This document shows positions 16,464-26,359 of a DNA stretch of 64,000 nt, piece after piece. The position numbers were made by a program, and so were the translations under genes. Origin of the DNA: Thermococcus alcaliphilus (GTDB lineage: Archaea > Methanobacteriota_B > Thermococci > Thermococcales > Thermococcaceae); assembly GCF_024054535.1 (NCBI RefSeq), contig NZ_JAMXLV010000024.1:104202-168201 (forward strand), given 5' to 3'. The stretch's first letter is position 1; each line of letters starts with the position of its first letter. The notes beneath the pieces were generated by a model. The model saw only the letters and a program-made list of their open reading frames with translations. It was not told the DNA's origin and searched no databases.

Positions 16464-17795
16464 TTGAGAAAGGAGGAAGTTATAGAGCGATATTCACGAA
16501 TCTTTCCGAAGGCTTCCCGTGTAACCTATGCCCCAATAGTTGCGGTCAAAGCTAAAAACGCAAAGGTATGGGACATTGAGGGGAGGGAGTACATAGACTT
16601 TTTAAGCGATGCCGCTGTTCAAAACGTTGGTCACAACAACGAGAGGGTTGTTAAGGCAATAAAAGAACAGGCTGAGAGGCTTATTCACTTCACTTTCATC
16701 TACGGTTTTACACTTGAGCCCCTTCTACTTGCGGAAAAGCTTGCTGAAATTTCTCCAATTGAAGAGCCAAAAATAGCCTTTGGTTTAAGCGGAAGTGATG
16801 CAAACGATGGGGCAATAAAGTTTGCTCGAGCTTATACCAAAAGGAGAACCCTTCTAAGCTATCTTAAGAGTTATTATGGCTCAACTTACGGTGCATCAAG
16901 CATAACAGGTCTTGACTTTCACGTGAGAGCGTTAGTGGGGGAGCTTAGCGACGTTCACTACATTCCTTATCCAGATTGCTACAGATGTCCCTTTGGAAAA
17001 GAAAAAAACTCGTGTAAAATGGAGTGTGTCGAGTATATCAAGGCGAAGTTTGAGGGAGAAGTTTATGCAGATGGTGTTGCCGCTTTGTTTGCCGAACCGA
17101 TTCAAGGCGATGCCGGGATGGTCGTACCTCCAGAGGATTACTTCAAGAGGGTCAAAAGAATCCTCGATGAGCATGGGATTCTTTTAGCTGTAGATGAAGT
17201 TCAGAGTGGTCTTGGGAGAACTGGGAAATGGTTTGCCATAGAGCATTTTGGAGTTAAGCCGGACATAATAACCGTGGCAAAGCCCCTTGGTGGTGGTTTG
17301 CCAATAAGTGCCGTAATTGGAAGGGCTGAGATCATGGATTCTCTTCCCCCTCTAGGGCACGCCTTTACCTTAATCGGAAATCCCGTAGCGAGCAGGGCAG
17401 CTCTTGCTGTCATTGAGGAGATCGAAGAAAAAGATCTCTTGAAGAGGGCGGAAAAGCTTGGAAGCTATACTATGAAACGACTGGGAAAGATGAAAGAGGA
17501 GTATGAGCTAATTGGCGATGTGAGAGGAAAAGGCATTATGATAGGAGTTGATTTAGTTAAGGACAGGGAGACCAAGGAGAGGGCATATGATGAAGCTAAG
17601 AAGGTCGTCTGGAGGGCTTATGAGCTTGGATTGATCGTTGCTTTCCTACAAGGGAACGTCCTGAGAATACAACCCCCACTAACGATTGAGAAAGAGACCC
17701 TCGATGAGGGCCTTGATAAGCTTGAAAGAGCAATAGCCGACGTTGAAGAGGGTAAAGTTGGGGATGAAGCTTTGAAGTTTGTTCACGGCTGGTAG
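16464..17795 (+). CDS. Class III PLP aminotransferase / amino-acid racemase family
   Basis: About 443 residues with the fold-type I class III signature: [17 protein letters not shown], the PLP-lysine context TVAKPLGGG and [15 protein letters not shown] cysteine-rich insert ([17 protein letters not shown]) near residue 175 is typical of the Thermococcales branch that includes broad-specificity amino-acid racemases and omega-aminotransferases. Which activity this one has cannot be decided here. I start it at TTG 16464 (GGTGGG upstream), since family members begin shortly before [14 protein letters not shown]; an in-frame TTG at 16413 is the alternative. Confidence 0.85.
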   Translation: MRKEEVIERYSRIFPKASRVTYAPIVAVKAKNAKVWDIEGREYIDFLSDAAVQNVGHNNERVVKAIKEQAERLIHFTFIYGFTLEPLLLAEKLAEISPIEEPKIAFGLSGSDANDGAIKFARAYTKRRTLLSYLKSYYGSTYGASSITGLDFHVRALVGELSDVHYIPYPDCYRCPFGKEKNSCKMECVEYIKAKFEGEVYADGVAALFAEPIQGDAGMVVPPEDYFKRVKRILDEHGILLAVDEVQSGLGRTGKWFAIEHFGVKPDIITVAKPLGGGLPISAVIGRAEIMDSLPPLGHAFTLIGNPVASRAALAVIEEIEEKDLLKRAEKLGSYTMKRLGKMKEEYELIGDVRGKGIMIGVDLVKDRETKERAYDEAKKVVWRAYELGLIVAFLQGNVLRIQPPLTIEKETLDEGLDKLERAIADVEEGKVGDEALKFVHGW

Positions 17796-17903
17796 CTTTT
17801 CTTTTTCTATTTACTGCTCTTTTTTGGACATTGGAGCACTTTTTGCTTCCCAAAAATTTATAAAATGCTTTTCTTTCGGCGGGAGAGTAGCAAGGTGAGG
17901 AAG

Positions 17904-19214
17904 ATGAAGAAAAAAGTGGCCACAAGCATGCAGGCGAGAAAGGCATCCCTAATAGCCCAGAACACCCAAATGCCTAGGTGGTTCTACGCTTTCGTGCCGT
18001 TTAAAATAGCCACAGGTGGCTCTTCTCAAGTTGTTCCCCTCTATGCTATGCATCTCGGTGCTGGGGCAGGAGAGATAGGACTATTGAACGCACTCTCGAC
18101 CTTTGCCTCCACTGTAGGGACGATATTCTGGGGCAGACTGAGCGATAAAACGCTTAAAAGAAAAGCCTTTATTCTAATGGGTCTTTTAAGTACTTCAATC
18201 TTTCTAAGCCTGTTGGCGTTTGCAGGGAGCTTTTGGGACCTTCTATTAATCAACGCGGTCTATTCATTTTTCCTAGCTTCCACTGTTTCGATACCAATTG
18301 TTCTCCTCTTTAGAAACGTGAGAAAGACAAGATGGGACGAGGCTGTAGGGAAGTTCAACAAAATCGGTGGCTGGGCGTGGGTTGTGGGGCTTTTAGTAGG
18401 CTTCACGCTCATTAGATTTTTAAGTTTTAAGGAACTCTTCATCCTCTTTGCTGTAGTAAACGTTCCGGGGTTTGTTATAGCTTTGAAAACGATCAGAGAA
18501 GCTCCGGTTTATCTCCATAGGGCCAACATAAAGCCCCTTGTGACCCAGGTTATTCAGAAGGGTCGTTATCTTCCGAACTTTATCATTCACTTACCCACAA
18601 AGTTGAGGGTTTCCTCAAAGTTCAGTGGCTTTTATCTCTCTTCCCTCTTTTTCTGGGTGTCATCTGGTATGTATGCCACTCAACTTCCGGTATTTTTAAT
18701 AAAGAGCGGACTTACGGGTCAAGAGGTCTTCGGATTGGCGCTCTTAAACTCTTCAACTTCGGCGATGCTCTATCAGAGAGTTGGGCTAAAGCTTAAATCC
18801 AAGAATCCAGCCTTAGCATTAATGCAAGGATACCTCTTTAGAAGCATTGGGGTTCTCTTATTGCTGCTTCCCTTTAACGTTCCTTATGCTTTACTCATCT
18901 CAGCCGCTGGAAGCTACGTTCTCTGGGGCTACTCTTGGTCTTACATAAGCGTTTCATCAACTTCCCTCATAGGAAGGATGAGTTCTCCAAAAGAACAAGG
19001 GAGTGTTTTGGCAACTGCAAACTTAATAAACTCCAGCGGATTTGTTTTAGGAAGCTTAGCCGGAGGTTTTGTGGCATCACAAATGGATTTTACCTTAAAC
19101 TTTGCCGTGGCATCTTCAATGAGCTTTTTGGCGGTGGTTCCGCTTTTCAGCATAATAGGTCTTTCATTTGTGTCCCCATTCTCAGTTCTTCCACAAATAA
19201 GGAGGAAAAATTAA
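17904..19214 (+). CDS. Major facilitator superfamily transporter
   Basis: 436 residues, about 12 membrane helices in two halves. The MFS loop between helices 2 and 3 reads GRLSDKTLKRKAFILMG. Substrate unknown. ATG 17904 is chosen because GGTGAGG lies just upstream; an ATG at 17865 in the same frame has no site. The stop overlaps the helicase stop tail to tail. Confidence 0.82.
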   Translation: MKKKVATSMQARKASLIAQNTQMPRWFYAFVPFKIATGGSSQVVPLYAMHLGAGAGEIGLLNALSTFASTVGTIFWGRLSDKTLKRKAFILMGLLSTSIFLSLLAFAGSFWDLLLINAVYSFFLASTVSIPIVLLFRNVRKTRWDEAVGKFNKIGGWAWVVGLLVGFTLIRFLSFKELFILFAVVNVPGFVIALKTIREAPVYLHRANIKPLVTQVIQKGRYLPNFIIHLPTKLRVSSKFSGFYLSSLFFWVSSGMYATQLPVFLIKSGLTGQEVFGLALLNSSTSAMLYQRVGLKLKSKNPALALMQGYLFRSIGVLLLLLPFNVPYALLISAAGSYVLWGYSWSYISVSSTSLIGRMSSPKEQGSVLATANLINSSGFVLGSLAGGFVASQMDFTLNFAVASSMSFLAVVPLFSIIGLSFVSPFSVLPQIRRKN

Positions 19215-21181
19215 TGTATCTCTGCATTCCCGAGCCTTATGTACCTCCCATGCCTTTTCACGAACTCCAAAAAGCGTTTATACGTTGGATGGGCACTTAG
19301 GGTTTCGCTGTCGCCAATTGCAATCAGCTTTCTCTTTGCCCTTGTTAGGGCAACGTTAAGCCTTCTCAGATCAGTTAAAAACCCCAATTCGCCCTCCGTA
19401 TTTGACCTCACAAAAGACAACACTATAACTTCTTTCTCCCTTCCTTGGTAGCCATCAACCGTGTGAACTTCGATTTCTTCTCCTACTAGGGAGCGTATCA
19501 AATCCACCTGGTCGTCGTAGGGGGTAATGATCCCTATCCACTCTTCTTTAACTCCCATTCTCAAAAGCTTCTCCGCTATCTCTTTAACTAAGAGCGCCTC
19601 AAGCGGATTTTCTCTTGAGGTGGAGCCTTTCCTCTGCCTCTCCCACTTGTCTCTTCTCTCCGCTGTATCGACAAAAACGAGCGACTCTTCTCTTTTCAGA
19701 ATTGAGTCCCAGGGCTCTCCGAAAAACGGTTCCCTTACTTTCAGATCGGCTAAAGTTATGTTCTTCACGCTTTCATCCGCTTTTATTTTGCCATTGTAGA
19801 ACTCTCTGCTCGGAAACTCCATGAGCTTCTCGTTCATTCTGTACTGTATTTCGAGCATCTTCGCTTTTTCTGGGTAAAGCTGAATAAGCCTTTCAAAAAG
19901 CGTCTCGCTGAGTTCCTTTGCCTCTTCGCTTAGAATTGTTGGGGGTAGCTGCTTATGATCTCCCGCAAGGACGAAGCGTTTTGCCTTTGCGATTGGAATT
20001 AAAACACTCGGAATCGTCGCTTGGGATGCTTCATCTATTATCGCAACATCGAACTTCACATCCTTTATGAACTCAAGGGCTGCAGAGGAGTTTGTGCTCA
20101 AGATTACATCCGCTTTGTCGAGTATTTCTCTGATTATCTCTTCCTCTATCTTTCCGGCAAACTTGTAGAGCTTCTGCACTTCTTCGTTTAGCACTATCCA
20201 TTGAGCCATCTCCTTAACGTCCTTTGCGGGGACTCCCCTTGCTCCTCTGCCCTTCTCGGCCAGCTTTAGGATCTGCTTGTTGGTTAGCCCTCTTCTAAGG
20301 CTTGGCGTGGGTTTCTTGTGTTGATCCCTCATCATGGCCAGTCTCTCTGCTTTATTTCTAAGCTCTCTGACCCTTCTGTATCGCTCGTGGCTTTCGACCT
20401 GAAATGCAAGGGTTGATTCCTTCAGGTGCTTTGAGACTCTCGAAGGGTGGCCTAGGCGAACGAGCTTAACCTTCCCCCAGAGCCTCTCCACGAGATTGTC
20501 AACTGCGACGTTGCTCTCAGCTGTTGCGAGAACTTTGCTTCCTCTCTTGACTTCTTGGAGAATGAGCTCTGCAAGAGTTCTCGTCTTTCCAGTTCCAAAG
20601 GGGCCATGGATTAAGAAGAAGTCCTCACTACCAAGGGCGAGACTTATAGCTTTTCTCTGCGTGGGGTTGAGGTTTTTATCGAAAGGTTCAAATTCTTGCG
20701 GGATGCTCTTCAAGGGGTTTTCTTGTTTTAGGATGAGCTTCAAAGCTTTAACGCCATTTTCGCTGAGGTTTTTTAGGTTCTCTATCTGCCTTCTAAAGGT
20801 TACATCGTTTGCATAGAGGTCTATTCTAACGTTTCTCAAAGCCCAGGAGGGAACTGATTCCAAGGCGACAACAATAAACCTGTTCCCCTTTTCAACAACG
20901 GTTCCAACAAGGTCACTCATTAGAGGATTTCCTCGGCTTATGAGGACTAAATCCCCAACGCTTATCTCTGTTCTAAATGGCTCCTTTCTTCCGTATTTGA
21001 CGAGCTTAAAACCGAATTCCTCGCCGATTATCTTTCCATTGAGATTCAAAATAGCCCTACCAAGCTTTTCTCTCTCGTAACCCCTAAGCCTGCGCATCTC
21101 TTCGCGCATTGCCTCTATCTCGGCCTCTCGCTCAAGCTCGACAAGCTCGATTAGTTTTGCAATGTAACTTTTGATGTGCAT
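19211..21181 (-). CDS. Superfamily 1 helicase, UPF1/IGHMBP2-like
   Basis: 656 residues. Motif I HGPFGTGKTRT, motif II IIDEASQAT, motif III AGDHKQLPPT, motif V-like VHTVDGYQGREKEV and motif VI NVALTRAKRK are all present, so the ATPase is intact. The beta-barrel part before motif I (VGDLVLISRGNP) matches the UPF1/IGHMBP2 arrangement. Expected to unwind nucleic acid 5' to 3'; the archaeal role is not settled. ATG 21181 follows GGTGA. Confidence 0.9.
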   Translation of the reverse strand: MHIKSYIAKLIELVELEREAEIEAMREEMRRLRGYEREKLGRAILNLNGKIIGEEFGFKLVKYGRKEPFRTEISVGDLVLISRGNPLMSDLVGTVVEKGNRFIVVALESVPSWALRNVRIDLYANDVTFRRQIENLKNLSENGVKALKLILKQENPLKSIPQEFEPFDKNLNPTQRKAISLALGSEDFFLIHGPFGTGKTRTLAELILQEVKRGSKVLATAESNVAVDNLVERLWGKVKLVRLGHPSRVSKHLKESTLAFQVESHERYRRVRELRNKAERLAMMRDQHKKPTPSLRRGLTNKQILKLAEKGRGARGVPAKDVKEMAQWIVLNEEVQKLYKFAGKIEEEIIREILDKADVILSTNSSAALEFIKDVKFDVAIIDEASQATIPSVLIPIAKAKRFVLAGDHKQLPPTILSEEAKELSETLFERLIQLYPEKAKMLEIQYRMNEKLMEFPSREFYNGKIKADESVKNITLADLKVREPFFGEPWDSILKREESLVFVDTAERRDKWERQRKGSTSRENPLEALLVKEIAEKLLRMGVKEEWIGIITPYDDQVDLIRSLVGEEIEVHTVDGYQGREKEVIVLSFVRSNTEGELGFLTDLRRLNVALTRAKRKLIAIGDSETLSAHPTYKRFLEFVKRHGRYIRLGNAEIH

Positions 21182-21196
21182 GAGGCTCACCAGAAT

Positions 21197-21592
21197 TTAA
21201 GAAAGTTTAAGTTTTTTGATTACGCTTTCTCTCACTTTCTCTGCAATTAAAACTGCTTCTTGAGCATCCTCTAAATCTGGCTCATAAAACCCAGGATATC
21301 TGGATTCTACGGCATAATATGTGAGCTTTTCAATTTTCACATCTCGAAGTTTCTCAAAATCTTTGTCTATGCTTATACATAACTCCAATAAATCACTTAT
21401 GTCGTGGGTTTTTCTAAATTCAACTTGATGAAAAATCAAAAACGCTTTAAGGTATTTTTCAACGGCTTGCTGGGCGTGAAAGCATATTATCCATGGAATT
21501 CTCTTTCGAAAGCGTAACATCTCCCTTGCAACTAATAGGTCATCTTCTGCTTTTTTAATCCATCTTTTGACCTCTTCGAGGATTTCCTCCAT
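21197..21592 (-). CDS. HEPN-domain protein (toxin half of HEPN/MNT pair)
   Basis: 131 residues, all helical. The core FHAQQAVEKYLKAFLIFHQ and the R60-K-T-H63 turn (FRKTHDISDLLELC) place it in the HEPN family PF05168. Toxic members are ribonucleases with an R-x4-6-H site; here R and H are only two residues apart, so activity is uncertain. It starts at ATG 21592 with GGAGGG upstream and overlaps the nucleotidyltransferase gene by 61 bases, the usual antitoxin-toxin arrangement. Confidence 0.85.
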   Translation of the reverse strand: MEEILEEVKRWIKKAEDDLLVAREMLRFRKRIPWIICFHAQQAVEKYLKAFLIFHQVEFRKTHDISDLLELCISIDKDFEKLRDVKIEKLTYYAVESRYPGFYEPDLEDAQEAVLIAEKVRESVIKKLKLS

Positions 21593-21915
21593 ATTATTTT
21601 ACCCTCCTTGTTGGCGTAGTATGCTACGTTTCCAACTACTCTCCTCTTTTTTTCAAATATTGATTTTGGAATAATGATGATATCGGCTGGGATTTTATTT
21701 TTAGTCAATTCTCTTTTAATTTCAATATATAAATCCCAGAAAAGAGGCTTTTTGAGGGGAGTTGTTGTAATAATCACTATATCCCAGTCACTCTTGTGTG
21801 TATAATCTCCTCTAGCTCTGGAGCCAAAAAGAATAATTTTCTCAATAGACACATTTTTCTTAGATGCTGCGTCTAGAATTGTGTTTTTTATCGTGGATAG
21901 GATATCATCTGGCAT
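21532..21915 (-). CDS. Minimal nucleotidyltransferase (MNT antitoxin)
   Basis: 127 residues with the Pol-beta active site: GSRARGDYTHKSDWDIVI (G31/S32, D43, D45) and a third carboxylate, D78, in PADIIII. In HEPN/MNT systems this enzyme adenylylates the HEPN partner and silences it. Downstream and overlapping is the HEPN gene; the tRNA-Ile gene ends about 75 bases upstream on the same strand. Confidence 0.87.
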   Translation of the reverse strand: MPDDILSTIKNTILDAASKKNVSIEKIILFGSRARGDYTHKSDWDIVIITTTPLKKPLFWDLYIEIKRELTKNKIPADIIIIPKSIFEKKRRVVGNVAYYANKEGKIIWRKSSKRSKDGLKKQKMTY

Positions 21916-21991
21916 CTGAAACGCCTCACTTTTTTCTTAAATTCTTCCACACTTATAACACTTTCGTGCTTTAAACCCAAGAAGAGCGTTT

Positions 21992-22069
21992 TGGTGGGCC
22001 CGCGGGGCTTCGAACCCCGGACCTCCCGCTTATCAGGCGGGCGCTCTGACCAGGCTGAGCCACGGGCCC
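21992..22069 (-). tRNA. tRNA-Ile (GAU)
   Basis: The minus strand gives a full cloverleaf beginning GGGCCCGTGGCTCAGCC, with anticodon stem CCCGC/GCGGG around loop CTGATAA (anticodon GAT), T-arm GTTCGAAGC and a 3' CCA encoded in the genome. Acceptor stem GGGCCCG/CGGGCCC is perfect. It lies seven bases from the tRNA-Glu gene and probably shares its transcript. Confidence 0.95.
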
Positions 22070-22075
22070 ATTGTT

Positions 22076-22153
22076 TGGTGCCCCGGCCGGGATTTGAACC
22101 CGGGTCGCGGGATCGAGAGTCCCGCATGATTGACCGGGCTACACCACCGGGGC
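22076..22153 (-). tRNA. tRNA-Glu (CUC)
   Basis: Minus-strand cloverleaf starting GCCCCGGTGGTGTAGCCC, anticodon loop CTCTCGA (anticodon CTC) on stem GCGGGA/TCCCGC, T-arm GGTTCAAATCC and encoded CCA. A TATA-like TTTATAAAT lies about 25 bases upstream on the minus strand (near 22172-22182), suggesting it is the first gene of a two-tRNA transcript. Confidence 0.95.
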
Positions 22154-22251
22154 GTCGATGTTGATAACCAAAAATTAATTTATAAATCTTTCGATGCTCC
22201 ATGTGCTCCATTGGAATCCCATGATTTAAAAAAAACTAAGGGAATATTGTC

Positions 22252-23595
22252 TCAGTACGGAATTAATGCACGGTGGAACTGGGCATGAAAGTTGAAATGT
22301 CCAAATACTAGAACTTCCCCGAACGGCTCTTCTTTTACCTCCACTTTTAGGGTATAATAGGGTGTTTCAAAATAAGCCGTTCCATTTCTCACATTTAGGT
22401 CTTTCTCTCTGTATACGTAGTAATCACCTTTTTTGTAAAGGGGTGTTATGGGCTTTCCGTTATTTGTGAAGTACAAGGGCAGCTTGATGCCACTTATCTT
22501 TACGTAATATTTCCCTCGCCAATGAATTACTGTTATGTTTGTATTTACCGTTTTGTTTTCAAAATAACTCCCATATGACCAGTTGAAAGTTTGGGGAATT
22601 ATTAGGGAGTAGCCACCGGGGTAATAATCGATCTGATTCTTTTCTGGGTTATATACAACTATACCCGTGTCACTTGACTCCACAATCTTCATGTTTTTGT
22701 AGTTTACCTCATTTACCTCCGTGGTGTAGTTTTGCACATTTTCGATTCTGAAAAGTGGAATTCCATCTGGGGCATAGGAGGTGTAATTTCCAATGTATAC
22801 GGCTAGATTATCCTTTAAGATTGGGTGGAGGGGATCTTTTTGTCTTGTTGGGTCTAGGGGATACCAACCCACGGCCGGATCATGAACTATCACCCATGCG
22901 TGTCCAAATCCAGTGTGGGTTGAGAATTCCATGAGCTCTTCGATTGTATCGATATCTTGCGGGGGAATGTAGGGATGTTTTCCTTTTATGGGAATTAGGG
23001 CGTATCCACCAGCGTATTTGGCCTCAACTCCGGCGTATCTTAACATACGTTCCATTAGAATAGCCTTGTGTCTGCATACTCCCTTTTTCTTTTTCCAAAT
23101 TTCATCGATGAGCATGTTAATGTCTTCTTCACGGAAAAAGGTGCGATCTTTTTCTACGTTGAAAGAAACGTCCTCGTATTTGATGTTTTGGTTGACAAAC
23201 CAAGAAACTTTCCACGCAAACTCTGCAATCGTTTCACTTGACTCTGCGATCTCTTTGGTTATCTCTTTAAGCTCCTCTGGTAAGTAAATGGATTCGTTAT
23301 AATTAGGAACAAATCTCGATGAGTTTTTTGGAGCCGCCCATACTAGTTTTCTTTTCCCAGCATAGAGGCTGTATTCTACAGCAAGGGAAGAGAGCATTAT
23401 CTTTTCCTCGCTTTCAGTTGTTGAGGTGTACATATAACTTGAGAGGGGATTCATTTTTGTTGTGCTTGGCTCTCCGGAGAGGATCACGTACTTGATTTCC
23501 AAACTACCTATAGGAATGACTAGGGCATTTGCTGGGAGTGCCGTTGATATTATCATGAACAATAGAAGGATTGATTTCAGTTGGGCGGGTTTCAT
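22252..23595 (-). CDS. Secreted transglutaminase-like protease-fold protein
   Basis: 447 residues. A signal peptide (first 25 residues, ending ALPANA) directs it outside the cell. The transglutaminase-like triad is visible: C174 (KKGVCRHKAILM), H232 (GFGHAWVIV) and D248 (WYPLDPTRQ). The last 200 residues are strand-rich and not recognised. Archaeal members may act as proteases or in surface-protein processing; substrate unknown. Confidence 0.82.
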   Translation of the reverse strand: MKPAQLKSILLLFMIISTALPANALVIPIGSLEIKYVILSGEPSTTKMNPLSSYMYTSTTESEEKIMLSSLAVEYSLYAGKRKLVWAAPKNSSRFVPNYNESIYLPEELKEITKEIAESSETIAEFAWKVSWFVNQNIKYEDVSFNVEKDRTFFREEDINMLIDEIWKKKKGVCRHKAILMERMLRYAGVEAKYAGGYALIPIKGKHPYIPPQDIDTIEELMEFSTHTGFGHAWVIVHDPAVGWYPLDPTRQKDPLHPILKDNLAVYIGNYTSYAPDGIPLFRIENVQNYTTEVNEVNYKNMKIVESSDTGIVVYNPEKNQIDYYPGGYSLIIPQTFNWSYGSYFENKTVNTNITVIHWRGKYYVKISGIKLPLYFTNNGKPITPLYKKGDYYVYREKDLNVRNGTAYFETPYYTLKVEVKEEPFGEVLVFGHFNFHAQFHRALIPY

Positions 23596-23682
23596 GGGTA
23601 TCCCCGAAGGGAAGATTTTACGAGGAAAGATGATGAAAACAGATTAAAAAGCTTATGGGGGTGAAAGCTTCTTTAATGCTCT

Positions 23683-24495
23683 TTATTCCCGTGGTTTTTG
23701 CTGCTCCAAGTAAACCTCCAGATATTTTATGAGCTCCTTGATGCTTGGCATAACAACGTCGGGTTTTACTTTGCTCTTTTCGATGTCCTCGAGTGTATTA
23801 ACCCCTGTGAGCACCATTATCGCTTTGGCGTTTATTCTCTTTGCAAACTCTATATCTGTGTCTAGCCTATCCCCTACAACCCAGATTTCATCGGCGTTCA
23901 GCTTCTCTTTTACAACTTCAAAAACTGGTTTGTTGGGCTTGCCAATTATTAAGGGTTCCTTCTCTGTTGCAGCTTTCAGAGCGGCAATTATCGAGCCAGC
24001 CCCAGGCAAAATACCCTCTTCACTTGGGTAAGTTGTGTCGGGGTTAGTCCCTATAAAGAGCGCACCATTTCTTATGGCTAAACAGCCGTATTTGAGCTTT
24101 TCATAGGTAAGCTTTGGGTCAAGACCAACTACAACGTATTTTATTTCCCTCCACCGTTCCTTTGCGTTTTCAACGCTTATTACGGGCCAGCCTATTGATT
24201 TTATCTCTTCCACAAGCCCCTCTCCACCGATTACAAAAACGTTGCCCCTCTCAAAGTTTCTGCTCAAATACTTAGCCGTTGCATGGCCGGAGGTTATTAT
24301 TTGCTCTTCCTCAACGTCAATTCCCATCTTTTGGAGCTTTTCTTTGTACATTCTGGCATTTCTTGTGGAGTTGTTGGTGAGAAAAATGAATGGGATTTTA
24401 TTCGCTTTTAAAAACTTGATAACCTCATTTGCTCCTTCAATAGGTTCTTTTCCCCTGTAAATGACCCCGTCCATATCAAAAATGATTCCGATCAT
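23683..24495 (-). CDS. HAD-superfamily phosphatase, NagD-like (class IIA)
   Basis: 270 residues. Motif I FDMDGVIYRG, motif II LTNNSTRN, motif III lysine in IIGKPNKPVF and motif IV WVVGDRLDTDIEFA are intact, with the class IIA cap between II and III. Such enzymes dephosphorylate small phospho-compounds (nitrophenyl phosphate in vitro, sugar or glycerol phosphates in vivo). ATG 24495 follows GGTGC. Confidence 0.9.
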   Translation of the reverse strand: MIGIIFDMDGVIYRGKEPIEGANEVIKFLKANKIPFIFLTNNSTRNARMYKEKLQKMGIDVEEEQIITSGHATAKYLSRNFERGNVFVIGGEGLVEEIKSIGWPVISVENAKERWREIKYVVVGLDPKLTYEKLKYGCLAIRNGALFIGTNPDTTYPSEEGILPGAGSIIAALKAATEKEPLIIGKPNKPVFEVVKEKLNADEIWVVGDRLDTDIEFAKRINAKAIMVLTGVNTLEDIEKSKVKPDVVMPSIKELIKYLEVYLEQQKPRE

Positions 24496-24535
24496 AATTA
24501 GCACCAAGAAAGAAAGGAAAATAGGGTTTAAAAAT

Positions 24536-25132
24536 TCACTGCTCTGCGTAAATTTGAAGGGAAATCAGACATAGGTCTTTTTGGATCTCATTGCCTGCAT
24601 CTGGGTTTACGAGGAAGAACATCGAAACCTTGGCTACTTCTGACGGTGCGAGAGGGGAGGTGAGGATTGATATTGATTGGTTGTTTAACTCGAAGAGGGT
24701 CTTTCCAGAATAATCATTTAGGGTGTAGGTTTGGTTTTCTACCGTTATGGCTATCCATTCCAGTATGAGGTTCTTGCTGAGCTCACCTACTTCTGGGGTC
24801 GAGTCTACCAATGCCTCTGCATCGGTGAGATCTCCACTTTCCAAGTCTTGGATATGGGGAATTAGCAGTATCTTGGAGATGTTAAAATCTCCGCTGTTTT
24901 TTATGTAGAACTCCGCCTTTACTTCATCTCCAGGTTTTAAGTCGTCAAACTCAAACAGCTTTAAGTCGTTGTAGAAAGTGTTTCCAGTCTTACTTATTCT
25001 GATGTCAAACTCTCCCGTGGAAATTTCGTTGTTTTCTGAGGTGCTCACGTCGCTGAAGATTGCCATCCCTATCTTGAGGCCTACTGCACCCAGTAAAAGC
25101 CCTATAAACACAAGGCTCAGTTCTCTTTTCAT
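24536..25132 (-). CDS. TasA/CalY-like secreted fibre-type protein
   Basis: 198 residues. An N-terminal signal (LSLVFIGLLLGAVGLKIGMA) precedes a beta-sandwich with the CalY/TasA features: FSDVSTSENNEISTGEFDI near the start, LKPGDEVKAEFYIKNSGD and LAPSEVAKVSMFFLV. Related proteins form extracellular filaments, in some archaea as bundling pili; here only the family likeness is seen. ATG 25132 follows GGGTGAAAG. It is followed upstream on the same strand by a DUF1616 membrane protein. Confidence 0.65.
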   Translation of the reverse strand: MKRELSLVFIGLLLGAVGLKIGMAIFSDVSTSENNEISTGEFDIRISKTGNTFYNDLKLFEFDDLKPGDEVKAEFYIKNSGDFNISKILLIPHIQDLESGDLTDAEALVDSTPEVGELSKNLILEWIAITVENQTYTLNDYSGKTLFELNNQSISILTSPLAPSEVAKVSMFFLVNPDAGNEIQKDLCLISLQIYAEQ

Positions 25133-25258
25133 GACTTTCACCCCGAAGAGTGTTTACAATTATTATAGGTAAACTGTTAATTAAAAAAGTTTTTGTGATA
25201 TTACTATTTCTAAGTAAAAGCACAAAAGCAGTTGCTCTTATGGTATATTACCAAAAAT

Positions 25259-26245
25259 TCAGATCTCCCTAACTTCAATGTTGAGCTTTAGAGCCTGTAT
25301 TTTGCCTTCTATGGCATCTAGAATTCTCTGCGTGGCGTTTGTTTGAGCATAATCGCCGTTTATCGGGATTGGCAGTGGGGGTCTATCATCCTTAAAAAGT
25401 AAAAACCAGAGCTGCCATTTTCCGGGCTTATTGATGGTGAAGGTGTAATTGGTCTCCCATTGGGGAGTCCAGTTGCCCTCTATGTCAACGGGCTTGTGGG
25501 GCAAAGTGACGTTGAAGTAGTCCATAAGGTACATATTATGAACAACGGTTTCGTTCGTCGTGAAGTTGTAGGTCAAGTTAACAAGCCATACTTCAACGTG
25601 GTATGTGACGTTCCGGTACTCGTGGTTTGCTATTCCAAGGATAACGGTGGTGTTTTCTCCTACGAAGAGCTCCGTTGGGTAATCTGCGGCTTTTCCTTCT
25701 GGGCCGAGGATATAAAATTCGGTGAACTTCTCCCCGGGCTTTGGATGGGTTATAACGTAGCCAAGGGTTGCTATGGAGGAGATGATCGCTATGATTAAAA
25801 TAACGGTTAGGGCTTTGTCGAGTTTGCTTGATTGCTCCCATTCGAGCTCTTCTTTGATCTTCTCAATGCTTATTCTTGGAATCCACGGCTCAATAGCATT
25901 AGCCCTTCTGTAGATTGCGATGAAAGCGAAGATTACGTTGAAGATGGTTAAGCTCACAAGAATTGGAATTAGCCTTATTCCCCAGGGGGTGTAGTTGAGA
26001 GCCAAACCGATTAGCGGCACAATGGCAATGCTTAGTCCAAAGCTTAAAGCCAGCCTTTCGAGGTTGTCGAGCTCCTTCTTCTCTGGGAATAGGGCTGTTA
26101 TGAAAACATAGCCCGGAAAGAAGAGCACGAAAGCTAAGCCAAGGGCTTTTCTAAGCAAGCTGTCTGGGTAAAAAGCTATGAGGAAGTCAAGAAGTAGTGA
26201 GAGTGCGATTATCGTTATTAAATCCCAGTAATCCCTAAGGCTCAT
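25259..26245 (-). CDS. DUF1616 membrane protein
   Basis: 328 residues. Four N-terminal helices including LAFVLFFPGYVFITALFPE, the DUF1616 hallmark, then a cytoplasmic loop, a fifth helix and a large outside beta-domain (HPKPGEKFTEFYILGPEG) with many N-x-T/S sites, so likely glycosylated. Function unknown; DUF1616 proteins are often encoded beside TasA-like secreted proteins, as here. ATG 26245 follows GGTGGTCAA. Confidence 0.8.
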   Translation of the reverse strand: MSLRDYWDLITIIALSLLLDFLIAFYPDSLLRKALGLAFVLFFPGYVFITALFPEKKELDNLERLALSFGLSIAIVPLIGLALNYTPWGIRLIPILVSLTIFNVIFAFIAIYRRANAIEPWIPRISIEKIKEELEWEQSSKLDKALTVILIIAIISSIATLGYVITHPKPGEKFTEFYILGPEGKAADYPTELFVGENTTVILGIANHEYRNVTYHVEVWLVNLTYNFTTNETVVHNMYLMDYFNVTLPHKPVDIEGNWTPQWETNYTFTINKPGKWQLWFLLFKDDRPPLPIPINGDYAQTNATQRILDAIEGKIQALKLNIEVREI

Positions 26246-26359
26246 TTGACCACCAAGAGGATAAAGAAGGGGAGGCTTAAAATTCTTTTGCAATTGGTTT
26301 AGGTTTTATAGAGGGAAATGTTTTTATTTGCTCTAATTTATTTAATCTCAGTGATTACT

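Noticed and set aside
21888..22211. Minus-strand open frame of 107 codons
   Set aside because: It runs across both tRNA genes; its openness comes from tRNA sequence.
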